This document shows positions 26,589 to 36,569 of a stretch of 64,000 bases of DNA, one piece after another. The stretch lies in assembly GCA_034408745.1 (NCBI GenBank), contig JAWXCM010000400.1, forward strand, positions 1 through 64,000, read 5' to 3'. Under the pieces are notes generated by a model. The model ran no database searches. It was not told the DNA's origin and saw nothing but the letters and a program-made list of their open reading frames with translations. Made by a program: the position numbers and the translations under genes. Source of the DNA: JAWXCM01 sp034408745 (GTDB lineage Bacteria; Acidobacteriota; Terriglobia; Bryobacterales; Bryobacteraceae). Every line of letters starts with the position of its first letter. Position 1 is the first letter of the stretch.

Positions 26589-29478
26589 CCACAACCGGAT
26601 CGCTCGATTGCGCGGACGCCAGTGAGCGCACCTGAACCACATTCAGACCCGGCCGGACAGCTTCGGGAATCTGGCCGGTGATCTGGCCGGTGGCGGTCTG
26701 GAACAGCGGAATCGCCACGTCGTTGAACGTGACGCAGGTGCCGCCCAGCAGGGTCGGCAGCGGGATCGTGTCGGCCGATGCCGGCAGCGCCAGATTGGTC
26801 CCGTTGACCGTAATGAAAGAGCCCGGGCGAATATTCGGTGTTCCGTCGTTGGAGTTCACAATGCCGCGAACACCGGACGTGATCGCCGGACGGTTCGGCG
26901 TGCTGGTGGTGGACAACTGCACCACGCTCAACCCCGACAGCGTGATCGTATAGGCGATACCCCGGCTGTCGATGGCCATCTGCCGAGACGGCACGTTGAC
27001 GCGATTCGCACCAAACACGCTCTGCGCCGGGTTCTCCGGAGCAATCCCGACCACCGTCTCAGCGCCCGACCGGATATCGACCAGTTCAAACGTGGGACGA
27101 ACGTCATCGCGAGTCGCCGCGGTCGTGTTCTGGCGCACCGGTGTGGTGAGCCGGATGAACCGGTTCTCATCCAGCGGGTACGACATCGCCACATTGCGCT
27201 GACCCGCGCTGACGGTAATTTGCTGGATCGGCTGACCTGGCTGCGTCGGGAACTGGAACTGCGTCGCGCCTGGGCGTTCCGAGCCTCCGATCAGTGCCAG
27301 CGACGAGTTCAGAACCAGCCCGCTGACCACGTAGAAACCCTTGCTCGCCGACAGCGCGCCGAAATAGCTCTGCGGCGTGTTGTCGTAAATCTGCCGGGCG
27401 TTGATGTACGCATCGTTGAGCGAGTCGTACAGGTAGCCGATGCCGTTGCCGGCCAGCGTCATGATGTTGTACCCGTCCGGGGTCGCGATCATGTACTGTG
27501 GGCCGCCGATGGTGTTCGGCGTTACCGTATTCGCCGCGCGCGGAGTCGCCGTGTTGCCGACCACCCTCCAGAAACTGCCATTCGACATCATGAACTGCAG
27601 GCCGTTCAGGCCCATCGCCATCGCAACCGGCTGAATCGAGCCCTGGTTGCCGGCCCGCGGAATCGGTGGAAAATCGATCTTGCCGCTGACCGTCAGCGTG
27701 TCCAGATCCAGGGTCGCAATCGACTCGCCGCCGCGGTTGCCGACATACAGGGTCCCACCGTCCAGCGACATGGCCATGGCGTAGGGAAGCTGGCCCACTT
27801 CCACCGGATCCAGAAACTTCAGGCGCCGCGTATCGAAGACTTCCAGCCGGTTGTAGCCCGAGTTGGTGATGTACACCCGCTCGCGCTTCTCATCGAGGAT
27901 CAGCTCCTGCAGACCCTGGCCATTGTTCCAGGAGACGGGCCGCGGATAGATGATGCCGCGCTGGTCCGACTGCCGGTAGTTCTGATACAGACGAATGGTG
28001 TTCGGGAAGTTGATGGCTTCGTTCGAGGCCAGAATCACGTTGATCGGTGTACCGCCGCCTGACCCCGAACCAGTCCACAAGTTCGTCCCAGGCTGCCGAA
28101 CCACGCCGCTGCGTCCGGGCTCCATCGTAAACGTGATTGTCGAGGGCGCCAGACCCGTGGTGACTTCCGAAACCACCGCCGACGTCACGTTCGGAACGCT
28201 GAACGTGACCTTGCCCTTACCCAGATTGCTGACCTTCACCTGTGCCCGTGAGAGACCCTTGTTGCACTCGTCCAGCGCCATGAACACCTGCGTGGTGTCG
28301 GGCTGCAGAATCGGGAACTCGTACAGCTTGTCCATCGGGAATGCCATCAGCCCGGACTCCGACGTCGCGAACAGGCGAGCTCCGTCGCTGGTAACCAGCA
28401 TCTTGCCCAGAATGCTTTGTGGAAGCCGTAGTCCCAGCCTGACGCCAAGATGCGTTGGACTACCAAGGTACAAAACATTGGCACTGGGACGAAGGTTGGC
28501 GCCGGCCGTGTTGAAGGCGCTGTAGACGGTGGTGCCGTCGGGTGAGAACGCGCTGCCGCCGTAATTGAACTGGATGTTGAAGTTGGGGTTGTTGCCCGTG
28601 ACGCCGTTGTTGAGAACCTGAATGAAGAACGGCAGGTTCGACGTGTTCATCTGGCCGATTACCGCCAGCGACGCCGCGTCATACAAGGTGGAGCCGGCCA
28701 TAAAGCGCGATCCGTCCGGCGAGATCGACAATACCGAAGACTGACCCGTGACGGTGCGGCTCTTCAGCACCACGCCCGAGGCCGTCTCGAACACGAACAT
28801 GGTGGTCTGCGCGCCATTCGCCGTCTGGTTGATGGCGACCATACCAATAATGAACTGCCCGTCGGGGGTCCGCAGCAGGCGGCCCGGGAAGGCCACGGCG
28901 GGACGGCCGACAAACACCTGATTCAGAGGCGTCGGCGTCGAAATCGACTGCGGAGTCGGCAGCGAGAGAATCTGCTGCCCGGCGCTCTGGTTGCGATCGT
29001 AAAGCAGGAGCGTGTTGAGGGCGTTGTTGGTGCCGGTTCCCTGCGTCGTAATCAGCACCCGTCCGTCGACACCGGAGGCCACACCTTCCGGACGCGCCGG
29101 GAGACTCACCACCTCACGCACCGCGAACCGCTCCAGATCGATCACGCTCAGGCTGGAAGATTCGCGATTGGTGACGTACAAAGAGGAGCCGTCCATCGAC
29201 AACGCGGCGCTGACCGGGTAGGTCCCCACCGTGATGCTGCCCGCCAGCCGGTTGGACTGGTAGTCATACACCTCAAGGCGATTGGCATTCGAGTTCACAA
29301 TGTAGACCCGGCCCCGAGCCTCATCCAGTGCCACGTCCGACGGCGTGTAGCCGAGGGAGACGACGTCGCCGAACGAGGGTCCGGACTGGGCAAGTACAGC
29401 GGTGTGAATAACCAGGGCTAACGTCAGCGCAACAGGCCAACGTAGAGAAAAGACAAAAGATCGCACAGTTCTCCTCAA
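26566..29478 (-). CDS. Exported YncE-like beta-propeller protein with C-terminal Solibacter paralogous domain
   Basis: A signal peptide (to about residue 31) is followed by two propeller modules of the YncE/lactonase type and a C-terminal domain. The modules are visibly duplicated: DEARGRVYIVNSNANRLEVY near residue 55 and DEKRERVYITNSGYNRLEVF near residue 545, each followed by SMDG(S/G)xLYV(T/G)NR. The last 100 residues, with GSFITVNGTNLA, LGGTCVTFNDVAIPLF and TGQITGQIPEAVRPG, match the TIGR03437 domain described as a Solibacter paralogous family. 970 residues, extracytoplasmic; function unknown. Strong taxonomic marker. Confidence 0.88.
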   Translation of the reverse strand: MRRTVRSFVFSLRWPVALTLALVIHTAVLAQSGPSFGDVVSLGYTPSDVALDEARGRVYIVNSNANRLEVYDYQSNRLAGSITVGTYPVSAALSMDGSSLYVTNRESSSLSVIDLERFAVREVVSLPARPEGVASGVDGRVLITTQGTGTNNALNTLLLYDRNQSAGQQILSLPTPQSISTPTPLNQVFVGRPAVAFPGRLLRTPDGQFIIGMVAINQTANGAQTTMFVFETASGVVLKSRTVTGQSSVLSISPDGSRFMAGSTLYDAASLAVIGQMNTSNLPFFIQVLNNGVTGNNPNFNIQFNYGGSAFSPDGTTVYSAFNTAGANLRPSANVLYLGSPTHLGVRLGLRLPQSILGKMLVTSDGARLFATSESGLMAFPMDKLYEFPILQPDTTQVFMALDECNKGLSRAQVKVSNLGKGKVTFSVPNVTSAVVSEVTTGLAPSTITFTMEPGRSGVVRQPGTNLWTGSGSGGGTPINVILASNEAINFPNTIRLYQNYRQSDQRGIIYPRPVSWNNGQGLQELILDEKRERVYITNSGYNRLEVFDTRRLKFLDPVEVGQLPYAMAMSLDGGTLYVGNRGGESIATLDLDTLTVSGKIDFPPIPRAGNQGSIQPVAMAMGLNGLQFMMSNGSFWRVVGNTATPRAANTVTPNTIGGPQYMIATPDGYNIMTLAGNGIGYLYDSLNDAYINARQIYDNTPQSYFGALSASKGFYVVSGLVLNSSLALIGGSERPGATQFQFPTQPGQPIQQITVSAGQRNVAMSYPLDENRFIRLTTPVRQNTTAATRDDVRPTFELVDIRSGAETVVGIAPENPAQSVFGANRVNVPSRQMAIDSRGIAYTITLSGLSVVQLSTTSTPNRPAITSGVRGIVNSNDGTPNIRPGSFITVNGTNLALPASADTIPLPTLLGGTCVTFNDVAIPLFQTATGQITGQIPEAVRPGLNVVQVRSLASAQSSDPVVVTVQRNQ

Positions 29479-29621
29479 TGAAATAGAATAAACCCCTCCC
29501 CGTTAGAGAAGTTGCACTCCGGCCCGCAACAAATAGCCCGTCTGCGTGTTTACCTCACTTAACGGGAAATGAACTGTTGGGCGACACGTGAAGTCTGCCC
29601 ACAACTTGCAGGTGGATCTCT

Positions 29622-29963
29622 TTGCGCGTTCGAAACGTTACCAGGGAAGTTCTGCTCGGCCACGCTGTCGGGGTGGCGGATACCAGCGCAAAGCGACGGA
29701 CAGGGCTGTTGAAGCACACCAGCCTGCCCGCGGGCGAAGGCTTGTGGATCGCTCCCTGCGAAGGCGTGCACACATGGGGGATGAAGTTCCCCATCGACGT
29801 TGTCTTCCTGAATAAGAAGAAGCTGGTACTGAAGATCAGAAAGGATATGGGCAAGAGAGGGATCGCCCTGTGTCTGTGGGCCCATTCGGTGCTGGAGCTG
29901 CCAGCCGGCACTCTGGAGCTGACGGGAACTCAGAAAGGCGACCAACTCGAGTTCGAGCGATGA
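29622..29963 (+). CDS. DUF192 protein
   Basis: The 113-residue protein has the family core RRTGLLKHTSLPAGEGLWI, CEGVHTWGMKFPIDVVFL and ELPAGTLELTGTQKGDQL, which is the single domain of DUF192. Members are usually exported or sit at the start of pilus or secretion operons. This one has no leader and opens the gene string leading into the Tad locus. TTG start with AGGTGG upstream. It overlaps the next gene by ATGA. Confidence 0.85.
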   Translation: MRVRNVTREVLLGHAVGVADTSAKRRTGLLKHTSLPAGEGLWIAPCEGVHTWGMKFPIDVVFLNKKKLVLKIRKDMGKRGIALCLWAHSVLELPAGTLELTGTQKGDQLEFER

Positions 29964-31081
29964 CGAGCCGAAATCCAATTGCTGTTCCGGGCGCTTTGGC
30001 AGGGGCCGCGCTGTTGCTGGCCTCGCTGGCATCCAGTTCCTGTGCCCGAACCGTGCAGGATCGGTCGTCGCGGTCGGCCGCCACCCCGTCCACCCGCCGC
30101 GCGCCGAAGACCCCGAAAGCGGCGAAGATCCCTAAGACGAGGCAGATGGAGGCCGTTATGGCCGCTCCGTCGGCATCCCGCGATACCTTCGCCCGGCAGA
30201 TCAGGAACGCCGTCGACGCCGGCGAGGGCGATCTGCGCGTTCGGGCCTGGCGCGACGCGCTGGCGAAGAATCCGGACGACGTGGCCGCCCGCCTCGCCCT
30301 CGCGAAGAATTATAAGGAGCACAACTTCCCCGACGTCGCGCTGGAGCACTACCGGATGGCCGCAACCCGCTTCCCCGATAACGCCGAGGTCGCAGTGGGA
30401 CTGGCCCGTTCGCTCGATTCGCTGGGGCAGGGCGTGGCCGCCCGTGCCGGACTGCAGCAGTTCGTCTCCGCCAGACCAGCCGCGTCGGCTGACGCCTGGA
30501 GCTGGCTCGGCATCCTGCAGGACGAAGCCCGCGATTACAAGGGCGGGGAAGTGAGCCACCGCGAATCGCTCCGGCTCCGCGACTCCTCCGACGCGTTCCA
30601 CAACAACCTCGGCTACAACCTGCTGCTGCAGGGCCGCGCCCCGGACTCTACCGCCGAGTTCCGCCGGGCCGTTGCGCTTGCGCCCGCTTCGTCACTGGCG
30701 AAGAACAACCTGGCCATGGCGATGGCCGCCGACCCCTCGCTCGCTCTCTCCGAACTGCGGCTTGTCGCCGAGCCCGCAACCGCCCACAGCAACCTCGCTG
30801 CCATACTGATCGAGCGGGGTGAACTGGACCAGGCGCGGATGCAGTTGCAGGCGGCGCTAAGATATCAAAAAGATCACCCGGCGGCATTGAGCAATCTGCA
30901 GCTACTGGCCTCGCTCGAGGGCGGTTCGGTAACACTGTCTCACGACGGTTCACCGAAAACACCGTGGCAGCGGGTTTTGGACGTTTTATTCGGCTCGAAG
31001 TACGAGACCAGAGGCAGAAATACGGCCGATTCGACCGGCAGAAACGATCGTTCGGCTTCTCCGGGATCCGGAAGCAACTGA
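29960..31081 (+). CDS. TPR-repeat exported protein, Tad-locus associated
   Basis: From the ATG at 29960 the 373 residues open with an Ala/Leu-rich export signal ending LASSSCA, possibly a weak lipobox. A Lys/Pro/Thr-rich linker follows, then five or so tetratricopeptide repeats (for example LAKNYKEHNFPDVALEHYRM and NNLGYNLLLQGRAPDSTAEF) and a polar tail. TadD-type TPR lipoproteins are regular members of Tad pilus loci and help place the secretin, so a TadD-like role is plausible. The start overlaps the DUF192 stop; the flp gene follows 10 bp after. Confidence 0.75.
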   Translation: MTSRNPIAVPGALAGAALLLASLASSSCARTVQDRSSRSAATPSTRRAPKTPKAAKIPKTRQMEAVMAAPSASRDTFARQIRNAVDAGEGDLRVRAWRDALAKNPDDVAARLALAKNYKEHNFPDVALEHYRMAATRFPDNAEVAVGLARSLDSLGQGVAARAGLQQFVSARPAASADAWSWLGILQDEARDYKGGEVSHRESLRLRDSSDAFHNNLGYNLLLQGRAPDSTAEFRRAVALAPASSLAKNNLAMAMAADPSLALSELRLVAEPATAHSNLAAILIERGELDQARMQLQAALRYQKDHPAALSNLQLLASLEGGSVTLSHDGSPKTPWQRVLDVLFGSKYETRGRNTADSTGRNDRSASPGSGSN

Positions 31082-31091
31082 GGAGAACATC

Positions 31092-31289
31092 ATGAAGAAC
31101 TACATCATTCGTCTGGCCGTTGCCATCGCTCGCGAAGAGCGTGGTCAGGACCTTGTGGAATACGCGCTTATCGTCGCCGCCGTCGGCCTCGCGCTGATCA
31201 CCACCGTCAATCAGCTGTCGAGCGCGGTCGTCAGCCTTTACTCGAGCATCACGCAGGGCCTCGGCAGCATCGGCACCACGGGTCAGTAG
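31092..31289 (+). CDS. flp: Flp-type pilin
   Basis: The 65-residue prepilin has a short basic leader and the processing motif G-QDLVEYALI (Glu at +5 and Tyr at +6 after the cleaved Gly), then a hydrophobic helix to about residue 45 and a Ser/Gly-rich tail. It is the major subunit of the Tad/Flp pilus used for surface attachment. An AGGAG box stands seven bases before the ATG. A single flp gene is present, at the head of the pilus machinery. Confidence 0.92.
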   Translation: MKNYIIRLAVAIAREERGQDLVEYALIVAAVGLALITTVNQLSSAVVSLYSSITQGLGSIGTTGQ

Positions 31290-31359
31290 TAAACGGCTCC
31301 GTGTCCGGGCAGTCGGTCGCCGTCTGACGGCAGGTCGATTCCGGTCCGATGCTACACCT

Positions 31360-32937
31360 ATGGACCTGACCTGCCCTGCGCCTGCCGGAAGCGTCGGCGA
31401 GACGGCGGCGAAGCCCTCGGCTTTGCTTCGCTGGTTTGTGCCCGATCTCGCTTTGCTGGCGGGCATGGTGACCCTTGTCTACTGTCTTGTGTTCTACGAC
31501 GGAACCACTCAGTTGTTCCGCGACAGTGACGCCGGCTGGCATATACGAAATGGCGAGCGCATTCTGAGCGGTGCCGGCCTGCCACATTCCGATTCCTGGT
31601 CGATGACCCGTCAGGGTCAGCCGTGGTTCGCATGGGAATGGGGCGCCGATGTGATAGCTGGCGGTTTGCATCTGCTCGGCGGCCCGGCTTATGTAGCCGG
31701 TTTCTATGGGCTGATGATCGCTGCCGCCACCTGGTTCTGGTTCCGGTTGCACTGGGCCGTCGGCGGGCATTTTCTAATCGCGGGAATCATGACGACTTTG
31801 CTGCTGAGCACGGGTAACATCCACTGGCTGGCCAGGCCTCACGTCCTGAGCTGGGTGTTCCTGCTGGCCACCCTGCTCATGATCGAGACCGGCATCCGGA
31901 GCATCCCCGCCTTCGCCCTCCTCAGCATCGCCTGGACCAATCTCCACGCCAGCTTCTTCCTGCTCTCCGTGGTTCTCGGCATCTACGCCGTTGACCGGCT
32001 GCTTCGATCGGTCATCTGGTCGGGCTTCGACCGTGATGCCGACTGGAAGCAGGTCCGTTGGTTCGTCACGGCGGCAGCCGTCAGCTTCGCGGTCACTATC
32101 GTCAACCCGTATGGCTGGGCCGTGCACCAGCACATCTTCCACTACCTCGGCGACCGTGAGTTGCTCGACCGCATCGGCGAGTTCCAGAGCTTCAACTTCC
32201 GGGTGCTGGGCGCTGAACAGATTCTGATCGGAATGGTGCTGACCGCTCTCGGAGGCGTGCTCGCCCTGACGCAGAAGCGGCTCGCGCATTTTCTGATCTG
32301 CTCGCTGTTCTTCGTCAAAGGCCTCGAATCGGCCCGCGTGCTTCCGCTGGTGATGATGCTGTGTCTGCCGCTTGCCGGAGGCGCCATCACCGAATCGGTC
32401 CGCAACTGGAAGGGCGTGCAGCCCTGGTTACGACGGTGGCTCGATGGCTTCCTGCAGTATGGTGCGAACCTCCGGGTCATCGACCGCCGGTTCCATGGCG
32501 GCGCGCTGGTCCCGCTGCTGGTCGCCGTCCTGTTCTGGGCGCTGAGTATCCCAGCCGTGGCCCAGCGAGCCGGATTCCCCGAAGAGCGATACCCGGTGAA
32601 GGCCTGCAACCAGGTTGTCGACAAGCTGCCTCTCGACGCAAAGATTCTCGCTCCCGATATGTATGGCGGTTACCTGATCTACCGCTTCAACGGAGCACGC
32701 AAGGTTTGGTTTGACGGACGCAGCGATTTCTACGGCGCTCCGTACATGAAGGAATATATCGACACCGTTGAGGTCCGCAAAGGGGCACGCGAGCGAATCG
32801 TGCAGATGGGGTTCACGCACGCGCTGCTTCCCAACCGGTACTCGCTGATCCCGGCTCTGGAAACGCTGGGATGGAAACGGTTGTACGCGGACGAAACAGC
32901 GACGCTGCTGGAAGCGCCGCAAAGACTGAAGGATTGA
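31360..32937 (+). CDS. Polytopic membrane protein, possibly a GT-C-like glycosyltransferase
   Basis: The 525-residue protein has about ten to twelve hydrophobic segments and, right after the first, an acidic loop with LFRDSDAGWHIRNGERIL. After the last membrane segment comes a soluble C-terminal domain with DMYGGYLIYRFNGARKVWFD and GRSDFYG. An acidic motif in the first periplasmic loop is the hallmark of GT-C lipid-linked sugar transferases, but no member family is recognised. It sits between flp and cpaB, ending 1 bp before cpaB, so it may modify the pilus or its pilin. Confidence 0.6.
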   Translation: MDLTCPAPAGSVGETAAKPSALLRWFVPDLALLAGMVTLVYCLVFYDGTTQLFRDSDAGWHIRNGERILSGAGLPHSDSWSMTRQGQPWFAWEWGADVIAGGLHLLGGPAYVAGFYGLMIAAATWFWFRLHWAVGGHFLIAGIMTTLLLSTGNIHWLARPHVLSWVFLLATLLMIETGIRSIPAFALLSIAWTNLHASFFLLSVVLGIYAVDRLLRSVIWSGFDRDADWKQVRWFVTAAAVSFAVTIVNPYGWAVHQHIFHYLGDRELLDRIGEFQSFNFRVLGAEQILIGMVLTALGGVLALTQKRLAHFLICSLFFVKGLESARVLPLVMMLCLPLAGGAITESVRNWKGVQPWLRRWLDGFLQYGANLRVIDRRFHGGALVPLLVAVLFWALSIPAVAQRAGFPEERYPVKACNQVVDKLPLDAKILAPDMYGGYLIYRFNGARKVWFDGRSDFYGAPYMKEYIDTVEVRKGARERIVQMGFTHALLPNRYSLIPALETLGWKRLYADETATLLEAPQRLKD

Positions 32938-32938
32938 A

Positions 32939-33895
32939 ATGGACCGACAGAAAATCATCATGATCTTCGCCGGAGCCTGGGTGTCGGCAGCGCTGCTGAC
33001 CTGGTTCGTCTTCTCCCGCGCCACCAGCGCCAACACGGAGAAGATGGTCGAGGTTTATGCGGCGTCGGCGGACCTCCCGGCCGGAACGAGGGTGAAGAAG
33101 TCCGACCTCAAGAAGGTCCGCGTGCCGGAAAAGGACGCTCCCAAAATGGCGATCCTTAACGAAACCGCCATCATCGACCGCGTTCTGCTGATGTCGGTGA
33201 GTTCGGGCGAGACGTTTGTGGTCGGCAAGACGGCCAGTTCCACCGGTGCCGAAGGCGTATCGTCGCTCATTCAGCCCGGACTGCGAGCCATGTCCATCCC
33301 AGTCACCGACAGCACGGCGGCCGGTGGGCTCATCCAGCCCCGGTCGAGGGTGGATGTGCTGTTCACCCGAACCGGTTCCATGCGCGAAGCCATTACGGCC
33401 ACCATCGCGCAGGATGTGCAGGTGATGTCGATTGGCCGCGTCACGGAGGTGAACACGCTCGGCCCCGACGGCAAGCCGATCACCGCGCCGACCACCGCCG
33501 CAGGCACGCAGACGCGGGCCGCTGTATTGCTTGTCACACCCGAGCAGGCTTCCAAAATTGAACTGGCAAAAAATCAGGGCAAAGTGAGCCTGGTGCTTCG
33601 CAACCCGCTGGACAAAGCCGCAGTCGAAACGGCGTCTGCCACCGCGGAGTCGCTGGACCCGGACATTTTCGCGGGCACGGCTCGCGCTCTCAGAGCGAAC
33701 TCTAAGGTGGGCAGGCCTCCGCTGAATGTTCGCGATGACAAGCAGTGGGCCTCGCTGACTGGCAACGTCGGCGCCGACGGCCAGCCTCTGCCGCCACCGG
33801 TAGCCGCAAAGACCGAGAAAAAAGACCCGCCTAAACCAAAATTCGTGGTCGACGTGTATCACGGCGACAAACACGTTCAGGAACTTTTTCAATGA
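32939..33895 (+). CDS. cpaB: Flp pilus assembly protein CpaB (RcpC)
   Basis: The 318-residue protein has an N-terminal membrane segment (about 9-27), an SAF domain (VYAASADLPAGTRVKKSDLK, with SGETFVVGK), and the CpaB core with GLRAMSIPVTDSTAAGGLIQPRSR cut at VDVLFTR. It is a periplasmic partner of the secretin in Tad pilus assembly. Its stop overlaps the cpaC start (ATGA). Confidence 0.92.
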   Translation: MDRQKIIMIFAGAWVSAALLTWFVFSRATSANTEKMVEVYAASADLPAGTRVKKSDLKKVRVPEKDAPKMAILNETAIIDRVLLMSVSSGETFVVGKTASSTGAEGVSSLIQPGLRAMSIPVTDSTAAGGLIQPRSRVDVLFTRTGSMREAITATIAQDVQVMSIGRVTEVNTLGPDGKPITAPTTAAGTQTRAAVLLVTPEQASKIELAKNQGKVSLVLRNPLDKAAVETASATAESLDPDIFAGTARALRANSKVGRPPLNVRDDKQWASLTGNVGADGQPLPPPVAAKTEKKDPPKPKFVVDVYHGDKHVQELFQ

Positions 33896-35283
33896 AAAGA
33901 CTCTTCGGAAGTCTTTGGATATTACTGACTCTGACTGCTCTTTCAGCCACCGCACAGTCGCTGGCCACGGCCGAGATGGCGCTGCTCGCCGGCAAGGGTG
34001 AACTCATTACGTTCGAGCGCGACGTCACACGCGTCGTCATCTCTGAGCCGAAGATCGCCGACGCGCTGGTGGTGTCGCCGCATGAAGTGATGGTGAATGC
34101 CAAGTCGCCCGGCCTGACCACGCTGATGGTCTGGGAACAGGGCTCATCGCCGAGGCGCTGGGACATCAAGGTCAGGACCGACACGGCTGAGGAAGACAAG
34201 TGGCGCTCCGATTTGCGCAGTCTGATTCCGGAATCGACCGTGGATGTATCGGCCAGTGGCGAGACCCTGGTGCTCAGCGGCAACGTCAAAACCGCCGATG
34301 AATCGAAGCGGCTCGGTGCGCTGGCTGGCACCCGGTATAAGAACGTGGTCAATCTGCTGCAGATCCCTCCGCCTGGCGATCCGCGCCAGATCATGCTGGA
34401 AGTGAAGTTCGCCAGCGTCGACCGCACCAACCTCGCCGAGCTCGGCTTCAACTACTTCTCGGGCGATACGTCGAAAGCCATCGGCACCATCAGCACGCAG
34501 CAATATCAGTCGCCGCGATTCTCGCAGCTGCAGTTGCAGGGCGGGCAGTTAGGCAGCACCAGCGTAAACTTCGCCGATCTCCTGAACTTGTTCATCTTCC
34601 GGCCCGACATGAACATCGGCGCCACCATCCGCGCGATGCAGCAGCGCAACCTGCTCCAGATTCTCGCCGAGCCGAACCTCATCACGATCGAAGGCTCGGA
34701 GGCGACCTTCCTCGCCGGCGGTCAGTTCCCGTTCCCGACATTGCAGGCGACCACCACCGGCGGCGCCATCGCGCCCGTCGTCACGGTGCAGTTCAAGCCG
34801 TTCGGTGTAAGGCTGGATTTCAAGCCGACCGTGACGGCCAGCGGAGCCATTCATCTGAAGGTTCGTCCCGAAGTGAGCTCGCTCGACTTCGCCAATGCGG
34901 TCACGCTGCAAGGCTTCCTGATCCCGGCCATCGCGACGCGCTCCGCGGAAACCGAAGTGGTGCTGCGGGACGGCGAGAGCTTCGCGATTGCCGGCCTGAT
35001 CGACAACCGTGTGGTGCAGACGCTGAGCCGCATCCGCGGGCTCGGCGACATTCCGATTCTCGGCCAGCTGTTCCGCTCGCGCTCCACGCGCAAGACGATG
35101 GACGAACTGCTGGTAGTGATCACGCCGCACTTCGTCAAACCGCTGAGCCCGGAAGAGCGGGCAAAGTTGCCGGACACCATGGAGACCTTCCTGCCAACCG
35201 TTGCGCAGGAAGCCGCGAAGAAGGGCAAGGAAAAGCCGAAGGCTAAGTTTGTTGGCCCGCGTGGCCATCAGGAACCGAGGTAG
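33892..35283 (+). CDS. cpaC: Tad pilus secretin CpaC (RcpA)
   Basis: A signal peptide (to about residue 22) precedes a pilus-type N-terminal domain (KGELITFERDVTRVVISEP), a BON-like stretch (TVDVSASGETLVLSGNVKT) and the secretin core. The core is marked by LLQILAEPNLITIEGSEATF, FPTLQATTTGGAIAPVV and VVLRDGESFAIAGLIDNRV. The 463-residue length is normal. It forms the outer-membrane channel for the Flp pilus. Confidence 0.94.
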   Translation: MKRLFGSLWILLTLTALSATAQSLATAEMALLAGKGELITFERDVTRVVISEPKIADALVVSPHEVMVNAKSPGLTTLMVWEQGSSPRRWDIKVRTDTAEEDKWRSDLRSLIPESTVDVSASGETLVLSGNVKTADESKRLGALAGTRYKNVVNLLQIPPPGDPRQIMLEVKFASVDRTNLAELGFNYFSGDTSKAIGTISTQQYQSPRFSQLQLQGGQLGSTSVNFADLLNLFIFRPDMNIGATIRAMQQRNLLQILAEPNLITIEGSEATFLAGGQFPFPTLQATTTGGAIAPVVTVQFKPFGVRLDFKPTVTASGAIHLKVRPEVSSLDFANAVTLQGFLIPAIATRSAETEVVLRDGESFAIAGLIDNRVVQTLSRIRGLGDIPILGQLFRSRSTRKTMDELLVVITPHFVKPLSPEERAKLPDTMETFLPTVAQEAAKKGKEKPKAKFVGPRGHQEPR

Positions 35284-35291
35284 TCAGCACC

Positions 35292-36569
35292 GTGAAAGCA
35301 GGACGGGTCAACCAGCGGGAAAAGGGCGCCACATCGATACAGGTGCTCGTTCTGCTTGTGCCCGTGTTCTTTGGCTTCATGGGCTTTGCTATCGATCTGG
35401 GCCGGTTGTATCTGGCCCGGGCGGAGGTGAAGTCGGCTGCCAATGCGATGGCGCTGGCGGCTGCCGCGAAACTGATCGGCACCGACGCCTCGACCGGAAA
35501 TGCGCAGGTGGCTTCTTTATTTCCGGTGGAAAATTCCGGCGGATATGCCAACAAATACGATTTCGGCAGCGTAGTAATCGGAGAGGGCAGCAGCCGTCTT
35601 CAGAGCGCGATGCCGGAGCCGCAGTTCTTTGAGACCGTCGGCGGTGCCACCGAAACGGGTGACAACGCCGCCGGAGGCGATCAGGCTGGCCCGGCCACAG
35701 CCCGGCATGTCCGAATCGACATTCAGGCCGAAGCGCCGTTGACCTTCTTTGGTTTTCTTAACATTGCCCAGGAACGCAAGGTGACGGTGGCTGCGCGGGC
35801 GGTGGCGGGCATCAGCGCGCCGGTTTGTCAGGCCTGCGGCATCGAACCAATTGCCATCGCACCCGTCGATGCGGATGACACCACCAACTTCGGGTTCTCG
35901 GCAAACACGCGTTATACGTTCGGATTCTCCTGTGCCGGACCCAATCAGCCGACCGCGCTCGCAGGCAGCGACACGCGCATCCCGTATCTGCTGATCAACC
36001 GGTACAACGAAGAGGCGACCCTGTTTCCCGACGAGAGCTCGCAGGCTTTTCGCATCGGCGCGGGCGGGCTTCCCAGTGACACCAGCCGCACCCGGGCCTG
36101 CGTCCAGGTCTCCGGAGTCGAGTCCGTGTGGGTTTCCGCCACGCCTGGCAATTGCCAGACACAGAAGCCAGTTACTGTGGGGCAGTATGGTTGCGGCCTG
36201 GCCGCTCGCTTCGATGCGGCGCTGGCCACCGGTTGCGACACCATTGCCAGTTCGGCCGACATCATTACCGCCTATTCCGCCGATTCCGACATTACAGACC
36301 TGGACGATTACGCCACATATACGGGAAATATGCGGCGAATTCTTACGGTGGCCATCGTCGATTCGGTGGCCAGCAGCGACGCTATGACCGTGCTCGGCTT
36401 TCGTCAGTTCCTGCTGCAGCCGAACCAGGGCGACATCAACGTCAATCCTTCAGACAACAACGGGCGATTCATCGCGACCTATATCGGAAGCCCGGTGCCG
36501 CTAAAGCAGGGCTACATGGGCGGCTGCAGTTTGACGTCGGGTCCGGGCAAGGTGGTGCTGCACCAATGA
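35292..36569 (+). CDS. TadG-like pilus assembly protein
   Basis: The 425 residues start (GTG) with a basic segment and one membrane helix (about 14-36) followed by FMGFAIDLGRLYLARAEVK, the TadE/G-like signature, and end in a long Cys-containing extracytoplasmic domain. TadG-type proteins are minor pilin-like components of the Tad system. The C-terminal domain does not resemble a von Willebrand domain clearly. Its stop overlaps the next start (ATGA). Confidence 0.8.
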   Translation: MKAGRVNQREKGATSIQVLVLLVPVFFGFMGFAIDLGRLYLARAEVKSAANAMALAAAAKLIGTDASTGNAQVASLFPVENSGGYANKYDFGSVVIGEGSSRLQSAMPEPQFFETVGGATETGDNAAGGDQAGPATARHVRIDIQAEAPLTFFGFLNIAQERKVTVAARAVAGISAPVCQACGIEPIAIAPVDADDTTNFGFSANTRYTFGFSCAGPNQPTALAGSDTRIPYLLINRYNEEATLFPDESSQAFRIGAGGLPSDTSRTRACVQVSGVESVWVSATPGNCQTQKPVTVGQYGCGLAARFDAALATGCDTIASSADIITAYSADSDITDLDDYATYTGNMRRILTVAIVDSVASSDAMTVLGFRQFLLQPNQGDINVNPSDNNGRFIATYIGSPVPLKQGYMGGCSLTSGPGKVVLHQ

